A DNA stretch of 48,581 nucleotides, from assembly GCA_001544655.2 (NCBI GenBank), contig FCOD02000039.1:1-48581 (forward strand). The letters are read 5' to 3'. Shown piece after piece: positions 19,161 through 27,443 of this stretch. This DNA is from Caballeronia turbans (GTDB taxonomy: Bacteria > Pseudomonadota > Gammaproteobacteria > Burkholderiales > Burkholderiaceae). Position numbers and translations under genes: made by a program. Under the pieces are notes generated by a model, which was not told the origin of the DNA, did not search any database, and saw nothing but the letters and a program-made list of their open reading frames with translations. Positions within the stretch are counted from its first letter, which is position 1; each line of letters starts with the position of its first letter.

Positions 19161-20498
19161 TCACGGATAGAAGACCTGAACCCGGTAGTTCGCGGCGACC
19201 GCGTCGCCCGTATCCAGCCGGACGACGACGGGCTGCGCGCTTTGCGGCGGAAGGCCGATGGCGAATATCGTACCCGGTCGCGCGTAATCCTGCGGCCAGA
19301 GCACGCGACGGATCGCGACGTTGTTCTTGTCGTCGAGGAGTGTCAGTTCGAGCGCCGGATACGCCAGTGCGACATCCAGCCGATTGCGCAGCGACAGCTT
19401 CAGTTCGAGCTTGTGCGGGCCGTCGACCTGACGAAGGCCCGAGCTCTCGATCTGCAATCCGTCGATGTTGCGCGGCGGCGAGATCGTGCAGCCGAGCTGA
19501 TCGCACACGTCCGAATAAATTACGTGGGAGCCGGGCACGAGGACCATCACGGATTCGCGTTGCCACCACGCGAGCTGCAAGGGCAGCAGCAGCGCCAGCA
19601 GCACGGCGACGATGATGCCCACGATGCGCATGCCTTTCCTCGGGGCGACGCGCGCCGGCGCCCGGGACTCTCGCGATTCGCGGATAACGGGAAACGCTTC
19701 GTTCGCGCTGAGACGGCGCGCGGGGGCCGGCGGCTTCTTGCCGCCGAAGCCGGGCTCCGCATCGTCGCGCCATGCCGGTGCGACGGGTGGCTCCGGCACA
19801 GGTTGCACGGGCTGCACGTCCGGCTCATGAACCGGCCCGATGAACGGCTCCGCGCGATCGTCGACCGGATCGAACGGCGCAACGGGCGGCTCGCCGAGCG
19901 GCGCATCGGCGCCGGCTTGGGCGGAGTTCGCGGCGTCGGCATGCGGCGCGCCCACGCGGATGAACTGCTTCGGGCGCCCCGCTTCCCCGGGCAGCGCCGA
20001 CGGCTCGTTCGCGGCATCGGCTGGCGCCGGCTCGGTGCGCGGCGGCGGAGGGCGATTCTGTCCTGCGGCCCCCGCGAATGCGGGAGCATCGCCGTAGACC
20101 GTGCGTTCGCTATCCGCGCCGGATCTGGAACCTGCCGGCAGAGACGGTGCATCGGCGTGGTTTGCCGGCGCGGCTGCTCCGAGTTCGAGGTTGCGCGGTG
20201 CGAATGGCCGCGGCTTCAGGGGGGCGTCGGGCAGGGCGGTAACGTGCACCGGCACATCGGGAGCAGGGCCGCCGCCGGAACTGGTCGTCGGGCCGACGGC
20301 GACATCGTCGTCGATGATCGCGGCATGCTGGGCGACAGCTGCCGCAGCCGGCTCATCAGGAAGCTCGAAGCGATGATGCGCGGCATCGAAAACTTCCTGG
20401 CAGTGTCCGCAGCGCACGCGGCCGTCGTGCGGCGCGAGCAGGTGCGGGTCCAGCTTGAACACGGTTTCGCAGTGAGGGCAGCGGGTTGCCAGCGCCAT
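19161..20498 (-). CDS. MJ0042-type zinc-finger / DUF3426 membrane protein
   Basis: A 445-residue protein in three parts. The N-terminal zinc ribbon has C7-x2-C10 and C30-x2-C33 (MALATRCPHCETVFKL, CGHC). A long Pro/Ala-rich, probably disordered region (about residues 45-270) follows. A membrane segment near 290 (IVGIIVAVLLALLLPLQLAWW) leads to a DUF3426 domain with conserved cysteines (VCDQLGCTI) and SLRNRLDVALAYPALELTL. The zinc ribbon should be cytoplasmic and the DUF3426 domain periplasmic. The function is unknown, although the gene regularly follows prmA in beta-proteobacteria, as here. Confidence 0.88.
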   Translation of the reverse strand: MALATRCPHCETVFKLDPHLLAPHDGRVRCGHCQEVFDAAHHRFELPDEPAAAAVAQHAAIIDDDVAVGPTTSSGGGPAPDVPVHVTALPDAPLKPRPFAPRNLELGAAAPANHADAPSLPAGSRSGADSERTVYGDAPAFAGAAGQNRPPPPRTEPAPADAANEPSALPGEAGRPKQFIRVGAPHADAANSAQAGADAPLGEPPVAPFDPVDDRAEPFIGPVHEPDVQPVQPVPEPPVAPAWRDDAEPGFGGKKPPAPARRLSANEAFPVIRESRESRAPARVAPRKGMRIVGIIVAVLLALLLPLQLAWWQRESVMVLVPGSHVIYSDVCDQLGCTISPPRNIDGLQIESSGLRQVDGPHKLELKLSLRNRLDVALAYPALELTLLDDKNNVAIRRVLWPQDYARPGTIFAIGLPPQSAQPVVVRLDTGDAVAANYRVQVFYP

Positions 20499-20548
20499 AT
20501 AGAAAGTGCCGTTGGCCTGACGGCCTGATCGTGGAGGATGGCGCTATT

Positions 20549-21451
20549 CTAAAGGCTTTCGCGCCGCGTTCCCGCGAGGCATACCCAGCCTTCGTACTCA
20601 CGCCAGACGCCAATGTCGATCCATTTGGCATAGACCGCCGCCACTTCGTCGGCCTGTCGCGCGAGCACGCCCGACAGCGCGATTCTGCCGCCCGGCTTCA
20701 CCTTCGCGGCGAGCATCGACGCCATCAGTTTGAGCGGATTCGAGAGGATGTTCGCGACGACGATATCGAAATCGCCGGCGGGGCACGCGTCGGGCAAACC
20801 GTAGGTCACGTCCGCGCGATTGCGCTCGCTGTTCTGACGCGCCGACTCGACCGCCTGAGGATCGATGTCGATGCCGACGACCGGGTCGGCACCACACTTC
20901 TTCGCGAGGATCGCGAGGATGCCGGAGCCGCAGCCGTAATCGAGCAGCGATTGCCCCGGCTGCACGGACTGCTCCAGCCATTCCATGCACAGCCGCGTGG
21001 TCGGATGGCTGCCGGTGCCGAACGCGAGGCCCGGATCGAGTTCGAGCACGAGCGCGTTCGGATCGGGCGCGTCGTGCCACGAGGGCACGACCCAGATGCG
21101 TTCGCCGATGGAAATCGGATCGAATTGCGCCTGCGTGAGACGCACCCAATCCTGCTCCTCGACGTCGCGCACAGTGAAAGACGGCGCCGCCGCGAGGCCG
21201 ATCTCGTTCGCCGCCGCGGCGAGCAGCACGTCGGGATCGGCATCCTCGGCGAGCAGCGCGACGACGCGCGAGCGGTTCCACGCACTCTTCTCGGGCACGA
21301 GTCCCGGCTCGCCGAAGAGCGGCTGCTCGTCGGGCGTGTCGGCATCGGCATCCTCGACGGACACCGACAGCGCGCCGACTTCAAGCAGCGCGTCGGACAG
21401 CGCTTCCGCGTGCTCGCGATCCAGCTCGGCGATCAATTCCCGGTAACTCAT
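20549..21451 (-). CDS. prmA: Ribosomal protein L11 methyltransferase PrmA
   Basis: PrmA uses S-adenosylmethionine to trimethylate ribosomal protein L11 in the cytoplasm. The 300 residues start [10 protein letters not shown]; an N-terminal substrate-recognition domain of about 120 residues precedes the Rossmann domain. The SAM-binding motif I is [17 protein letters not shown] near 167-183, the acidic motif is GIDIDPQAV, and the NPL-type motif IV is [14 protein letters not shown] set the start at 21451 because the longer open frame upstream only covers the antisense of accC. It starts 11 bases after the accC stop, so both are in one operon. Confidence 0.96.
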   Translation of the reverse strand: MSYRELIAELDREHAEALSDALLEVGALSVSVEDADADTPDEQPLFGEPGLVPEKSAWNRSRVVALLAEDADPDVLLAAAANEIGLAAAPSFTVRDVEEQDWVRLTQAQFDPISIGERIWVVPSWHDAPDPNALVLELDPGLAFGTGSHPTTRLCMEWLEQSVQPGQSLLDYGCGSGILAILAKKCGADPVVGIDIDPQAVESARQNSERNRADVTYGLPDACPAGDFDIVVANILSNPLKLMASMLAAKVKPGGRIALSGVLARQADEVAAVYAKWIDIGVWREYEGWVCLAGTRRESL

Positions 21452-21462
21452 GCTCGTGTCTC

Positions 21463-22830
21463 TCAGGACTCTTCGGCGACTGCCGCCTGACGCGCGGCCA
21501 GCTTGTTCTCGAGATAGTGGATGCTCGTGCCGCCTTCGACGAACTTGGCGTCGATCATCAGCTCGCGATGCAGCGGGATGTTGGTCGAGATGCCCTCCAC
21601 GACCATTTCCGACAGCGCGATGCGCATGCGGTTGATCGCCTGCTCGCGCGTCGCGCCGTACGCGATCAGCTTGCCGATCATCGAATCGTAGTTCGGCGGA
21701 ACGAAGTAGTTGGCGTACGCGTGCGAATCGACGCGGATGCCCGGGCCGCCCGGCGTATGCCACGACGTGATGCGTCCCGGCGACGGCGTGAACTTGAACG
21801 GATCTTCCGCGTTGATGCGGCATTCGATCGCGTGGCCGCGGAACTGAATGTCCTTCTGGCGGATCGACAGCTTTTCGCCCGCGGCGATGCGGATCTGTTC
21901 CTGCACGATATCGACGCCCGTGATGAGTTCCGTCACCGGGTGCTCGACCTGAACGCGCGTGTTCATCTCGATGAAGTAGAACTCGTTGTTCTCGTAAAGG
22001 AACTCGAAGGTGCCAGCGCCGAGATAGCCCATCTTCTTGCAGGCGTCGGAGCAGCGGTCGCCGATGCGCTCGATCAGACGCCGCGCGATGCCCGGCGCCG
22101 GCGCCTCCTCGATCACCTTCTGGTGACGGCGCTGCATCGAGCAATCACGCTCGCCGAGCCAGATCGAGTTACGGAAGGAATCCGACAGCACCTGAATCTC
22201 GATGTGCCGCGGGTTCTCGAGGAACTTCTCCATGTAGACCTGCGGGTTGCCGAAGGCGCGGCCCGCTTCCTCGCGCGTCATGTTGACCGCGTTGACGAGC
22301 GCCGCTTCCGTGTGCACCACGCGCATCCCGCGCCCGCCGCCGCCGCCCGCCGCCTTGATGATGACAGGGTAGCCGATCGTGCGCGCAATCTTCACGATCT
22401 CGCGCGGATCGTCCGGCAACGCGCCTTCGGAACCCGGCACGCACGGCACGCCGGTCTTGATCATCGTTTGCTTCGCGGTGACCTTGTCACCCATCAGGCG
22501 GATGGTCTCGGGACGCGGACCGATGAATGTGAAGCCCGATTGCTCGACGCGCTCGGCAAAATCGGCGTTTTCGGAGAGAAAGCCGTAGCCGGGGTGGATG
22601 GCTTCGGCGTCGGTGACTTCAGCCGCGCTGATGAGCGCCGGCATATTCAGATAGGAGAGGTTGGAAGGCGCTGGCCCGATGCACACGGCTTCGTCGGCCA
22701 GCTTGACGTACTTCGCTTCCTTGTCGGCCTCCGAGTAGACGACGACTGTCTTGACGCCCAGCTCGCGGCACGCGCGCTGGATGCGAAGCGCGATTTCGCC
22801 GCGGTTCGCAATGAGAATTTTTTCAAACAT
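21463..22830 (-). CDS. accC: Acetyl-CoA carboxylase, biotin carboxylase subunit
   Basis: AccC carboxylates biotin on AccB with ATP and bicarbonate, the first half-reaction of malonyl-CoA synthesis. The 455 residues match the family. [17 protein letters not shown] begins the N-terminal domain. The ATP-grasp glycine loop is [12 protein letters not shown], the [15 protein letters not shown] stretch lies in the ATP site, and [16 protein letters not shown] has the catalytic Glu/Asn/Arg set. The C-terminal end (AAVAEES) is lineage-specific. It lies 150 bases downstream of accB, a gap longer than usual but without a terminator that I can see. Confidence 0.97.
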   Translation of the reverse strand: MFEKILIANRGEIALRIQRACRELGVKTVVVYSEADKEAKYVKLADEAVCIGPAPSNLSYLNMPALISAAEVTDAEAIHPGYGFLSENADFAERVEQSGFTFIGPRPETIRLMGDKVTAKQTMIKTGVPCVPGSEGALPDDPREIVKIARTIGYPVIIKAAGGGGGRGMRVVHTEAALVNAVNMTREEAGRAFGNPQVYMEKFLENPRHIEIQVLSDSFRNSIWLGERDCSMQRRHQKVIEEAPAPGIARRLIERIGDRCSDACKKMGYLGAGTFEFLYENNEFYFIEMNTRVQVEHPVTELITGVDIVQEQIRIAAGEKLSIRQKDIQFRGHAIECRINAEDPFKFTPSPGRITSWHTPGGPGIRVDSHAYANYFVPPNYDSMIGKLIAYGATREQAINRMRIALSEMVVEGISTNIPLHRELMIDAKFVEGGTSIHYLENKLAARQAAVAEES

Positions 22831-22980
22831 AGTGGGTCGGCTCATCAACGGGCTCGCGCGAGCGGCCCTCGGGGATCCAATCGGCGAAGCGCTTCTCGAC
22901 GGATCGATGTCGCTTAAGCGCCGGCGCGGTAAGCCGGGGGGCCGATGCAATTCGCATCCGCCGCCTGGCCCGATGCGCCT

Positions 22981-23451
22981 TTAGTCGCCGATCACGAAGA
23001 GCGGCTGGCCGTATTCGACCGCCTGTCCGTTTTCGACGAGGATTTCCTTCACGACGCCGGCCTTATCCGATTCGATTTCGTTCAAGAGCTTCATCGCTTC
23101 GATGATGCAGAGCGTCTGGCCTTCCTTCACCGTATCGCCGACCTGAATGAACGGGTCCGCGCCCGGCGACGGCGCGCGGTAGAACGAGCCGACCATCGGC
23201 GAGGTCACGATATGACCTTGCGGCGCGGCTGCGGCTGGCGCTGCTGCCGGCGCGCCTGCTTCGCCCGCGCCGGCGAATTGCGGCGCGGCCGGCGCCTGCA
23301 CCTGCGGCGCGTACTGTTGCGGCGCCTGCATGTAAACGGGCGCGGCGTTCTTGACGATGCGAACCTTGCCTTCGCCTTCCGTCACTTCCAGTTCCGAGAT
23401 GCCGGATTCCGAGACGAGGTCGATCAGCGTTTTCAGTTTACGAAGGTCCAT
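22981..23451 (-). CDS. accB: Acetyl-CoA carboxylase, biotin carboxyl carrier protein
   Basis: AccB carries the biotin between AccC and the carboxyltransferase. The 156 residues have an N-terminal helix pair ([18 protein letters not shown]), an Ala/Pro-rich flexible linker (about 40-78) and a C-terminal biotinyl domain with the biotinylation site EAMK, K121. I chose MDLRKLK as the N-terminus since an AAGGGGA ribosome site precedes it; a longer in-frame start adds six residues (MKGDFS). In many relatives aroQ lies directly upstream; here that position is taken by a small unrecognised ORF and an AT-rich stretch. Confidence 0.96.
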   Translation of the reverse strand: MDLRKLKTLIDLVSESGISELEVTEGEGKVRIVKNAAPVYMQAPQQYAPQVQAPAAPQFAGAGEAGAPAAAPAAAAPQGHIVTSPMVGSFYRAPSPGADPFIQVGDTVKEGQTLCIIEAMKLLNEIESDKAGVVKEILVENGQAVEYGQPLFVIGD

Positions 23452-23525
23452 CGAAAAATCCCCTTTCAATACTTGGAGACCGGGGTTGCCCGGTGCTTGA
23501 CTTGATTTGTGGGTGTTCTGACTGC

Positions 23526-23765
23526 TCAGCCGCGCGTTGGCGCGGCCGGCAGGCCGACGCGCACGCGCACGTTGCGCACGCCGGCGGCGGAATCGGTCGG
23601 CACACCGACGGCGTGCGTGTCGAACGCGCCGGCGTGGTCGCTTTGAAGCGCGCGCCCGAACCGGCTGCGCATGAGGACTGCGGATGCGCCGCCGAAGCCG
23701 TCATCGTTTTCACAGATGTCGGACACGGCAGCGAGGTGGCCACGTGGCACCGGCAGAGTTGTCAT
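23526..23765 (-). CDS. Small hypothetical protein upstream of accB
   Basis: An open frame of 79 codons ([20 protein letters not shown] to GLPAAPTRG) that I do not recognise. Its third codon positions are strongly G or C, as in neighbouring real genes, which favours coding, but in GC-rich DNA that alone is weak. The ribosome site is poor. It has no signal peptide or membrane segment. It sits where aroQ is usually found in related genomes, yet shows none of the AroQ motifs. It could be a chance frame or the remnant of a replaced gene. Confidence 0.3.
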   Translation of the reverse strand: MTTLPVPRGHLAAVSDICENDDGFGGASAVLMRSRFGRALQSDHAGAFDTHAVGVPTDSAAGVRNVRVRVGLPAAPTRG

Positions 23766-23970
23766 AGTCGCTTCGGGTTGTGCGGAATTCGGCGCACTTT
23801 AGCGCCGTTTAGAGAATTTTGTCTAGTTTTACCGTGCAGACCACTTCGAAACTATGGGACAAATTACCGCTCCGCGCTGCGCGATATGCCGAATTTCATG
23901 CAATATCGCCGTACTGTACCTTAACTCGCAGCTTACTTAGCGCAAGCCGCTGCTTACGAACGGCGAATTT
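23766..23970. other. AT-rich gap upstream of accB, no gene recognised
   Basis: Base composition falls well below the surrounding genes, as in a promoter region, and accB must be driven from about here. A 6-bp hairpin CGGCGC/GCGCCG lies at 23789-23806. Several AT-rich hexamers occur on the minus strand (GATATT, TAAAAC), but no pair has good spacing, so I name no promoter. A weak stem (GCAGC/GCTGC) follows tlpA without a T run. Confidence 0.4.
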
Positions 23971-24510
23971 TTACAGGCTGTCGAGCGTGTGCTTCAATTC
24001 TGCAACGTCGACTTCGCCCAATTTTGTCGAGCGGACCTGTCCCTTGGCGTCGATCACGACGGTGAACGGCAAGCCACCCGCGCTGTTGCCGAAGCTACGC
24101 GCAAGATCCGCGCCGCCGAAGCCGGTGACATACACAGGGTAGCCAACGGGAACCTTCTTAAGGAAATCGTTGACATTCTTTTCGCTATCGACGCCAAGTC
24201 CGATGAACGTGACGCCTTTCTTTGCATAGTCGCGCTGCATGGCGGAGAGCGTCGGCATTTCCTTCACGCAGGGTCCGCACCAGGACGCCCAGAAATTGAC
24301 GACGACCGGCTTGCCCTTGAACGAGGCGAGCGGCGCGGCGGTGCCCGACGCACCCGGCGGCGTCGCCTTCCATAGCTGGTCGACGGCGTTGCCCTTCGGC
24401 TGGGGCGCGGCGACGGTATCGCCGCCGGTGAACATGTGACCCGCGTAAAAGCCGCCGACGGTCGCGGCGACCGCGACCACGAGGGCCGCCAGAATGCGTG
24501 TGCTTTTCAT
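23971..24510 (-). CDS. TlpA-family thiol:disulfide oxidoreductase
   Basis: A periplasmic, membrane-anchored thioredoxin-like protein of 179 residues. An N-terminal hydrophobic segment (residues 5-22, uncleaved anchor or signal) precedes a thioredoxin fold. The active site is WASWCGPC with C78 and C81, and the cis-proline loop is GGLPFTVVID. Such proteins reduce periplasmic disulfides, for instance for cytochrome c or copper-centre maturation. Which partner this one serves is not shown by its neighbours. It begins 18 bases after the preceding gene's stop, so they form a pair. Confidence 0.9.
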   Translation of the reverse strand: MKSTRILAALVVAVAATVGGFYAGHMFTGGDTVAAPQPKGNAVDQLWKATPPGASGTAAPLASFKGKPVVVNFWASWCGPCVKEMPTLSAMQRDYAKKGVTFIGLGVDSEKNVNDFLKKVPVGYPVYVTGFGGADLARSFGNSAGGLPFTVVIDAKGQVRSTKLGEVDVAELKHTLDSL

Positions 24511-24528
24511 GAGTGTCCAGAAGAAAGA

Positions 24529-25176
24529 TCAGCCGCCGATTTCCAGCGGCGGGACATCGGGGTGATCGAGCAGTGCGCGCACGGCCGCCGAGTTCGCGCG
24601 GGCGAGGCGACCGCGACCGTCCGCGCGCACGGCGCCGCGGAGATCATCGGCGCCGTAAAGCGCGATGTGAACGCCGATCGGCTCCTCATTGCGCACCCGA
24701 TGCAGAAAACTCAGCGTCTCGACATAGCCGCGCCCGGCGAAGTGCCGCGTCTCCGAGACGTCGTATTGCACGTTCGCATTCAGCAGATAGATCGCGACTT
24801 CTTTCGGATTGTCGCAAAAGCATTGCAGATGGACATCCGAATGCTCGCCCGCCGTGCCGTTGAGCACCGCGCCCGTCAGATACGGATCGAAGGGCTTCAG
24901 GCGTTCCATCCATTCGAGCGCGACTTCGCGCATGCGCCGCAGCACGAGCGGTTGACTGTCGCTTTGGAAAATCGCCTGATATTCGCGGATTTCCTCTTCG
25001 ATCTGATCGTTATCGGGCAGAAATTCCCCGCCGATCTTCGCCTCGCCGACGACCTGCCGCGCGGCCTTGCGCTTGGCGGTGGAGTAGTCGAGGCCGTCTT
25101 CGGCGATCATTCTCGCGGCGGCAATCGCGATTTCCTCGCGTACGCGCTGCGGATCGAAATGTGATTTGCGAACCAT
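24529..25176 (-). CDS. Conserved hypothetical protein, possible nucleotidyltransferase-like fold
   Basis: A soluble protein of 215 residues that I cannot name. The N-terminal 60 residues are helical (REEIAIAAARMIAEDGLDYSTAKRKAARQ). The middle contains LTGAVLNGTAGEHSDVHL, which recalls the G-[GS]-x(n)-D-x-D core of nucleotidyltransferases. Only one of the expected aspartates is obvious (SDVHL instead of SDIDL), so activity is doubtful. It lies between tlpA and the divergent mpl gene, an arrangement I believe is common in Burkholderiaceae. The function is unknown. Confidence 0.75.
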   Translation of the reverse strand: MVRKSHFDPQRVREEIAIAAARMIAEDGLDYSTAKRKAARQVVGEAKIGGEFLPDNDQIEEEIREYQAIFQSDSQPLVLRRMREVALEWMERLKPFDPYLTGAVLNGTAGEHSDVHLQCFCDNPKEVAIYLLNANVQYDVSETRHFAGRGYVETLSFLHRVRNEEPIGVHIALYGADDLRGAVRADGRGRLARANSAAVRALLDHPDVPPLEIGG

Positions 25177-25267
25177 GCCGGAATGATACTAGATAAGCTA
25201 AAACGGCCCTTTTGCGGACACCGTGCGAGACACGTGCGCCAGCGAAAGAGCGCCTGGCGTGCTCGGT

Positions 25268-25273
25268 TACAAT
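25268..25273 (+). promoter_or_regulatory. Possible -10 element for the mpl operon
   Basis: TACAAT in the context GGTTACAATATGCG, 107 bases before mpl. The -35 region has no consensus match, so this rests on the hexamer and its place in the divergent gap. Confidence 0.35.
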
Positions 25274-25380
25274 ATGCGCCTTCAGGCGCCTTTCTGCACG
25301 GGTTTGCCCCCGGATTCACACGTACGGCGCCGTTCCTGTTTTTTTTGCATCTCAATCGCCCGCGCGGCGCGACACGGTTT

Positions 25381-26775
25381 ATGCACATCCACATCCTCGG
25401 CATCTGCGGTACCTTCATGGGCGGGCTCGCGGTTCTTGCGCGCGAGGCGGGCCACAAGGTCACCGGCTGCGACGCGGGCGTCTACCCGCCGATGAGCACG
25501 CAGCTCGAAGCGCAGGGCATCGAGTTGATCGAAGGTTACGGCGTCGAGCAACTCGCGCTCGAACCGGATCTGTTCGTCATCGGTAACGTAGTGACGCGCG
25601 GCAATCCGCTGATGGAGGCCATTCTCGATCGCGGCCTGCCGTACACGTCCGGCCCGCAGTGGCTCGGCGAGCACGTGCTGAACGGCAAATGGGTGCTCGC
25701 CGTCGCGGGCACGCACGGCAAGACCACGACGAGCTCCATGCTCGCGTGGCTGCTCGAAGACGCGGGCATGAACCCCGGCTTTCTCATCGGCGGCGTGCCG
25801 CTCAACTTCGGCATCTCGGCGCGTCTGACCGATTCGAGCTTCTTCGTCATCGAAGCCGACGAATACGACACCGCGTTTTTCGACAAGCGCTCGAAGTTCG
25901 TCCACTATCGCCCGCGCACGGCGGTGCTCAACAACCTCGAATTCGATCACGCCGATATCTTTCCCGATCTCGCCGCCATCGAAACGCAATTCCATCATCT
26001 CGTTCGCACGGTGCCCGGCGTCGGCCACATCGTCACGAACGGGCGTGAGGCCGCGCTCGAGCGCGTGCTCACGCGCGGCTGCTGGTCCGGCGTGGAGCGC
26101 TTCGGCGTCGAAGGCGGCTGGCAGGCGCTGCCCGCCGAAAAGGGCGCACCCGTCGACGAGCGGTTCGCCGTGTACTGGGAGGGCGAGCGTCAGGGCATCG
26201 TCGACTGGCAGGTGCAGGGCGAGCACAACCGCATGAACGCGCTCGCGGCGATCGCGGCAGCGCGCTCGGTCGGCGTGCCGGCGGCGCACTCGGTCAAGTC
26301 GCTTGCGAGCTTCCGCAACGTCAAGCGGCGCATGGAAGTGAAGGGCAGCGTGGACGGCGTCACCGTCTACGACGACTTCGCGCATCATCCGACCGCGATC
26401 GAAACCACGGTCGCGGGATTGAGGACACGAATCGGCGATGCGCGCATCCTCGCCGTGCTGGAGCCGCGCTCCAACACAATGAAGCTCGGCACCATGAAAG
26501 CGCAATTGCCCGCGAGCCTCGCGAGCGCGGATCTGGTGTTCGGCTACGGCGCGCGCGAAGGCCGCGACAAGCTCGGCTGGGATCTCGCCGAGGCGCTGTC
26601 TCCGCTCGGCGACAAGGCGCGGGCGTTCAACGAGATCGAACCTTTGGTGAAGGCGGTCACGGCCGCCGCGCGCCCCGGCGACCACGTGCTCGTGATGAGC
26701 AACGGCGGCTTCGGCGGCGTCCATCAGAAACTGCTCGACGCGCTCTCGGCGCGCGGCGCGGGAGGACACGCGTGA
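25381..26775 (+). CDS. mpl: UDP-N-acetylmuramate:L-alanyl-gamma-D-glutamyl-meso-diaminopimelate ligase
   Basis: Mpl reattaches the recycled tripeptide to UDP-MurNAc in the cytoplasm, the salvage step after AmpD. The 464 residues (E. coli 457) start MHIHILGICGTFMGGLA, the Mur ligase N-terminal domain. The ATP loop GTHGKTTTSSM is near residue 112, and the central domain has EADEYDTAFFDKRSKF. The C-terminal domain includes VYDDFAHHPTAI and EPRSNTMK, which distinguish Mpl from MurC. I used the ATG at 25381 because the first domain starts there; an upstream extension is open but dissimilar. It overlaps the next gene by four bases. Confidence 0.96.
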   Translation: MHIHILGICGTFMGGLAVLAREAGHKVTGCDAGVYPPMSTQLEAQGIELIEGYGVEQLALEPDLFVIGNVVTRGNPLMEAILDRGLPYTSGPQWLGEHVLNGKWVLAVAGTHGKTTTSSMLAWLLEDAGMNPGFLIGGVPLNFGISARLTDSSFFVIEADEYDTAFFDKRSKFVHYRPRTAVLNNLEFDHADIFPDLAAIETQFHHLVRTVPGVGHIVTNGREAALERVLTRGCWSGVERFGVEGGWQALPAEKGAPVDERFAVYWEGERQGIVDWQVQGEHNRMNALAAIAAARSVGVPAAHSVKSLASFRNVKRRMEVKGSVDGVTVYDDFAHHPTAIETTVAGLRTRIGDARILAVLEPRSNTMKLGTMKAQLPASLASADLVFGYGAREGRDKLGWDLAEALSPLGDKARAFNEIEPLVKAVTAAARPGDHVLVMSNGGFGGVHQKLLDALSARGAGGHA

Positions 26776-27371
26776 TTCTCTATCTGCACGGCTTTCGCTC
26801 GTCTCCCCAATCGTTCAAGGCGCGCGTGATGCAGGCGCGTCTCGCGGAACTCGGGCGGCTCGGCGAATGGCGGTGCCCGACGCTGCCGGTGTCGCCGTTC
26901 GACGCCGTCGCGCTGGCGGAATCGCTCGCCGTGGGCGAGAAGATGGCCGACGTGACCGTCGTCGGCAGTTCGCTCGGCGGCTATTACGCGACGTATCTTG
27001 CGCAAAAGCACGGCTGGCGTGCCGTGCTGCTCAATCCCGCCGTGATGCCCGATCGCGATCTGAGCCGCTATCTCGGCGAACAGCCGTTGTGGCACGGCGA
27101 CGGCAGCATCACCGTATTGCCGCGCCATCTCGACGAATTGCGCGCGCTCGCGATCGATTCGATCACGCGGCCCGAGCGCTACTATCTGATCGCGGCGACG
27201 GGCGACGAAGTGCTCGACTACCGCACGATGCTTGACCACTATCCCGGCGTGCGAACCACGCTGATTCAGGGCGGCGATCACGCGATCAGCGACTTTCCGG
27301 CCTATCTCGCCGATGTCATCGCGTTTTGCGATCAGGCGCCGCCACCGCTCGTCGCGCCGGCGGCGGCGTGA
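26772..27371 (+). CDS. YqiA/YcfP-family alpha/beta hydrolase (esterase)
   Basis: A 199-residue serine hydrolase. MILYLHGFRSSPQSFKA is the family opening with the oxyanion-hole HGF. The nucleophile elbow GSSLGG places the catalytic serine at residue 67. An acid residue in TGDEVLD and the histidine in GGDHAISDF complete the triad. E. coli YqiA hydrolyses short acyl and palmitoyl-CoA-type esters in vitro; the natural substrate is unknown. It starts with GTG inside the mpl stop (GTGA), so translation is coupled. Confidence 0.9.
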   Translation: MILYLHGFRSSPQSFKARVMQARLAELGRLGEWRCPTLPVSPFDAVALAESLAVGEKMADVTVVGSSLGGYYATYLAQKHGWRAVLLNPAVMPDRDLSRYLGEQPLWHGDGSITVLPRHLDELRALAIDSITRPERYYLIAATGDEVLDYRTMLDHYPGVRTTLIQGGDHAISDFPAYLADVIAFCDQAPPPLVAPAAA

Positions 27372-27443
27372 CAGCGGCGTCACAATAATTCACCTACCGG
27401 CGCAAACGACGCGGCCCGGTCCACCGTTTTACGAGAGTATTGA

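Noticed and set aside
21452-22144. In-frame upstream extension of prmA
   Set aside because: Antisense-frame shadow of acc[11 protein letters not shown] at 21451 is the conserved PrmA start.
25282-26769. 495-codon frame antisense to mpl
   Set aside because: Shadow in GC-rich DNA; mpl has all Mur ligase motifs.
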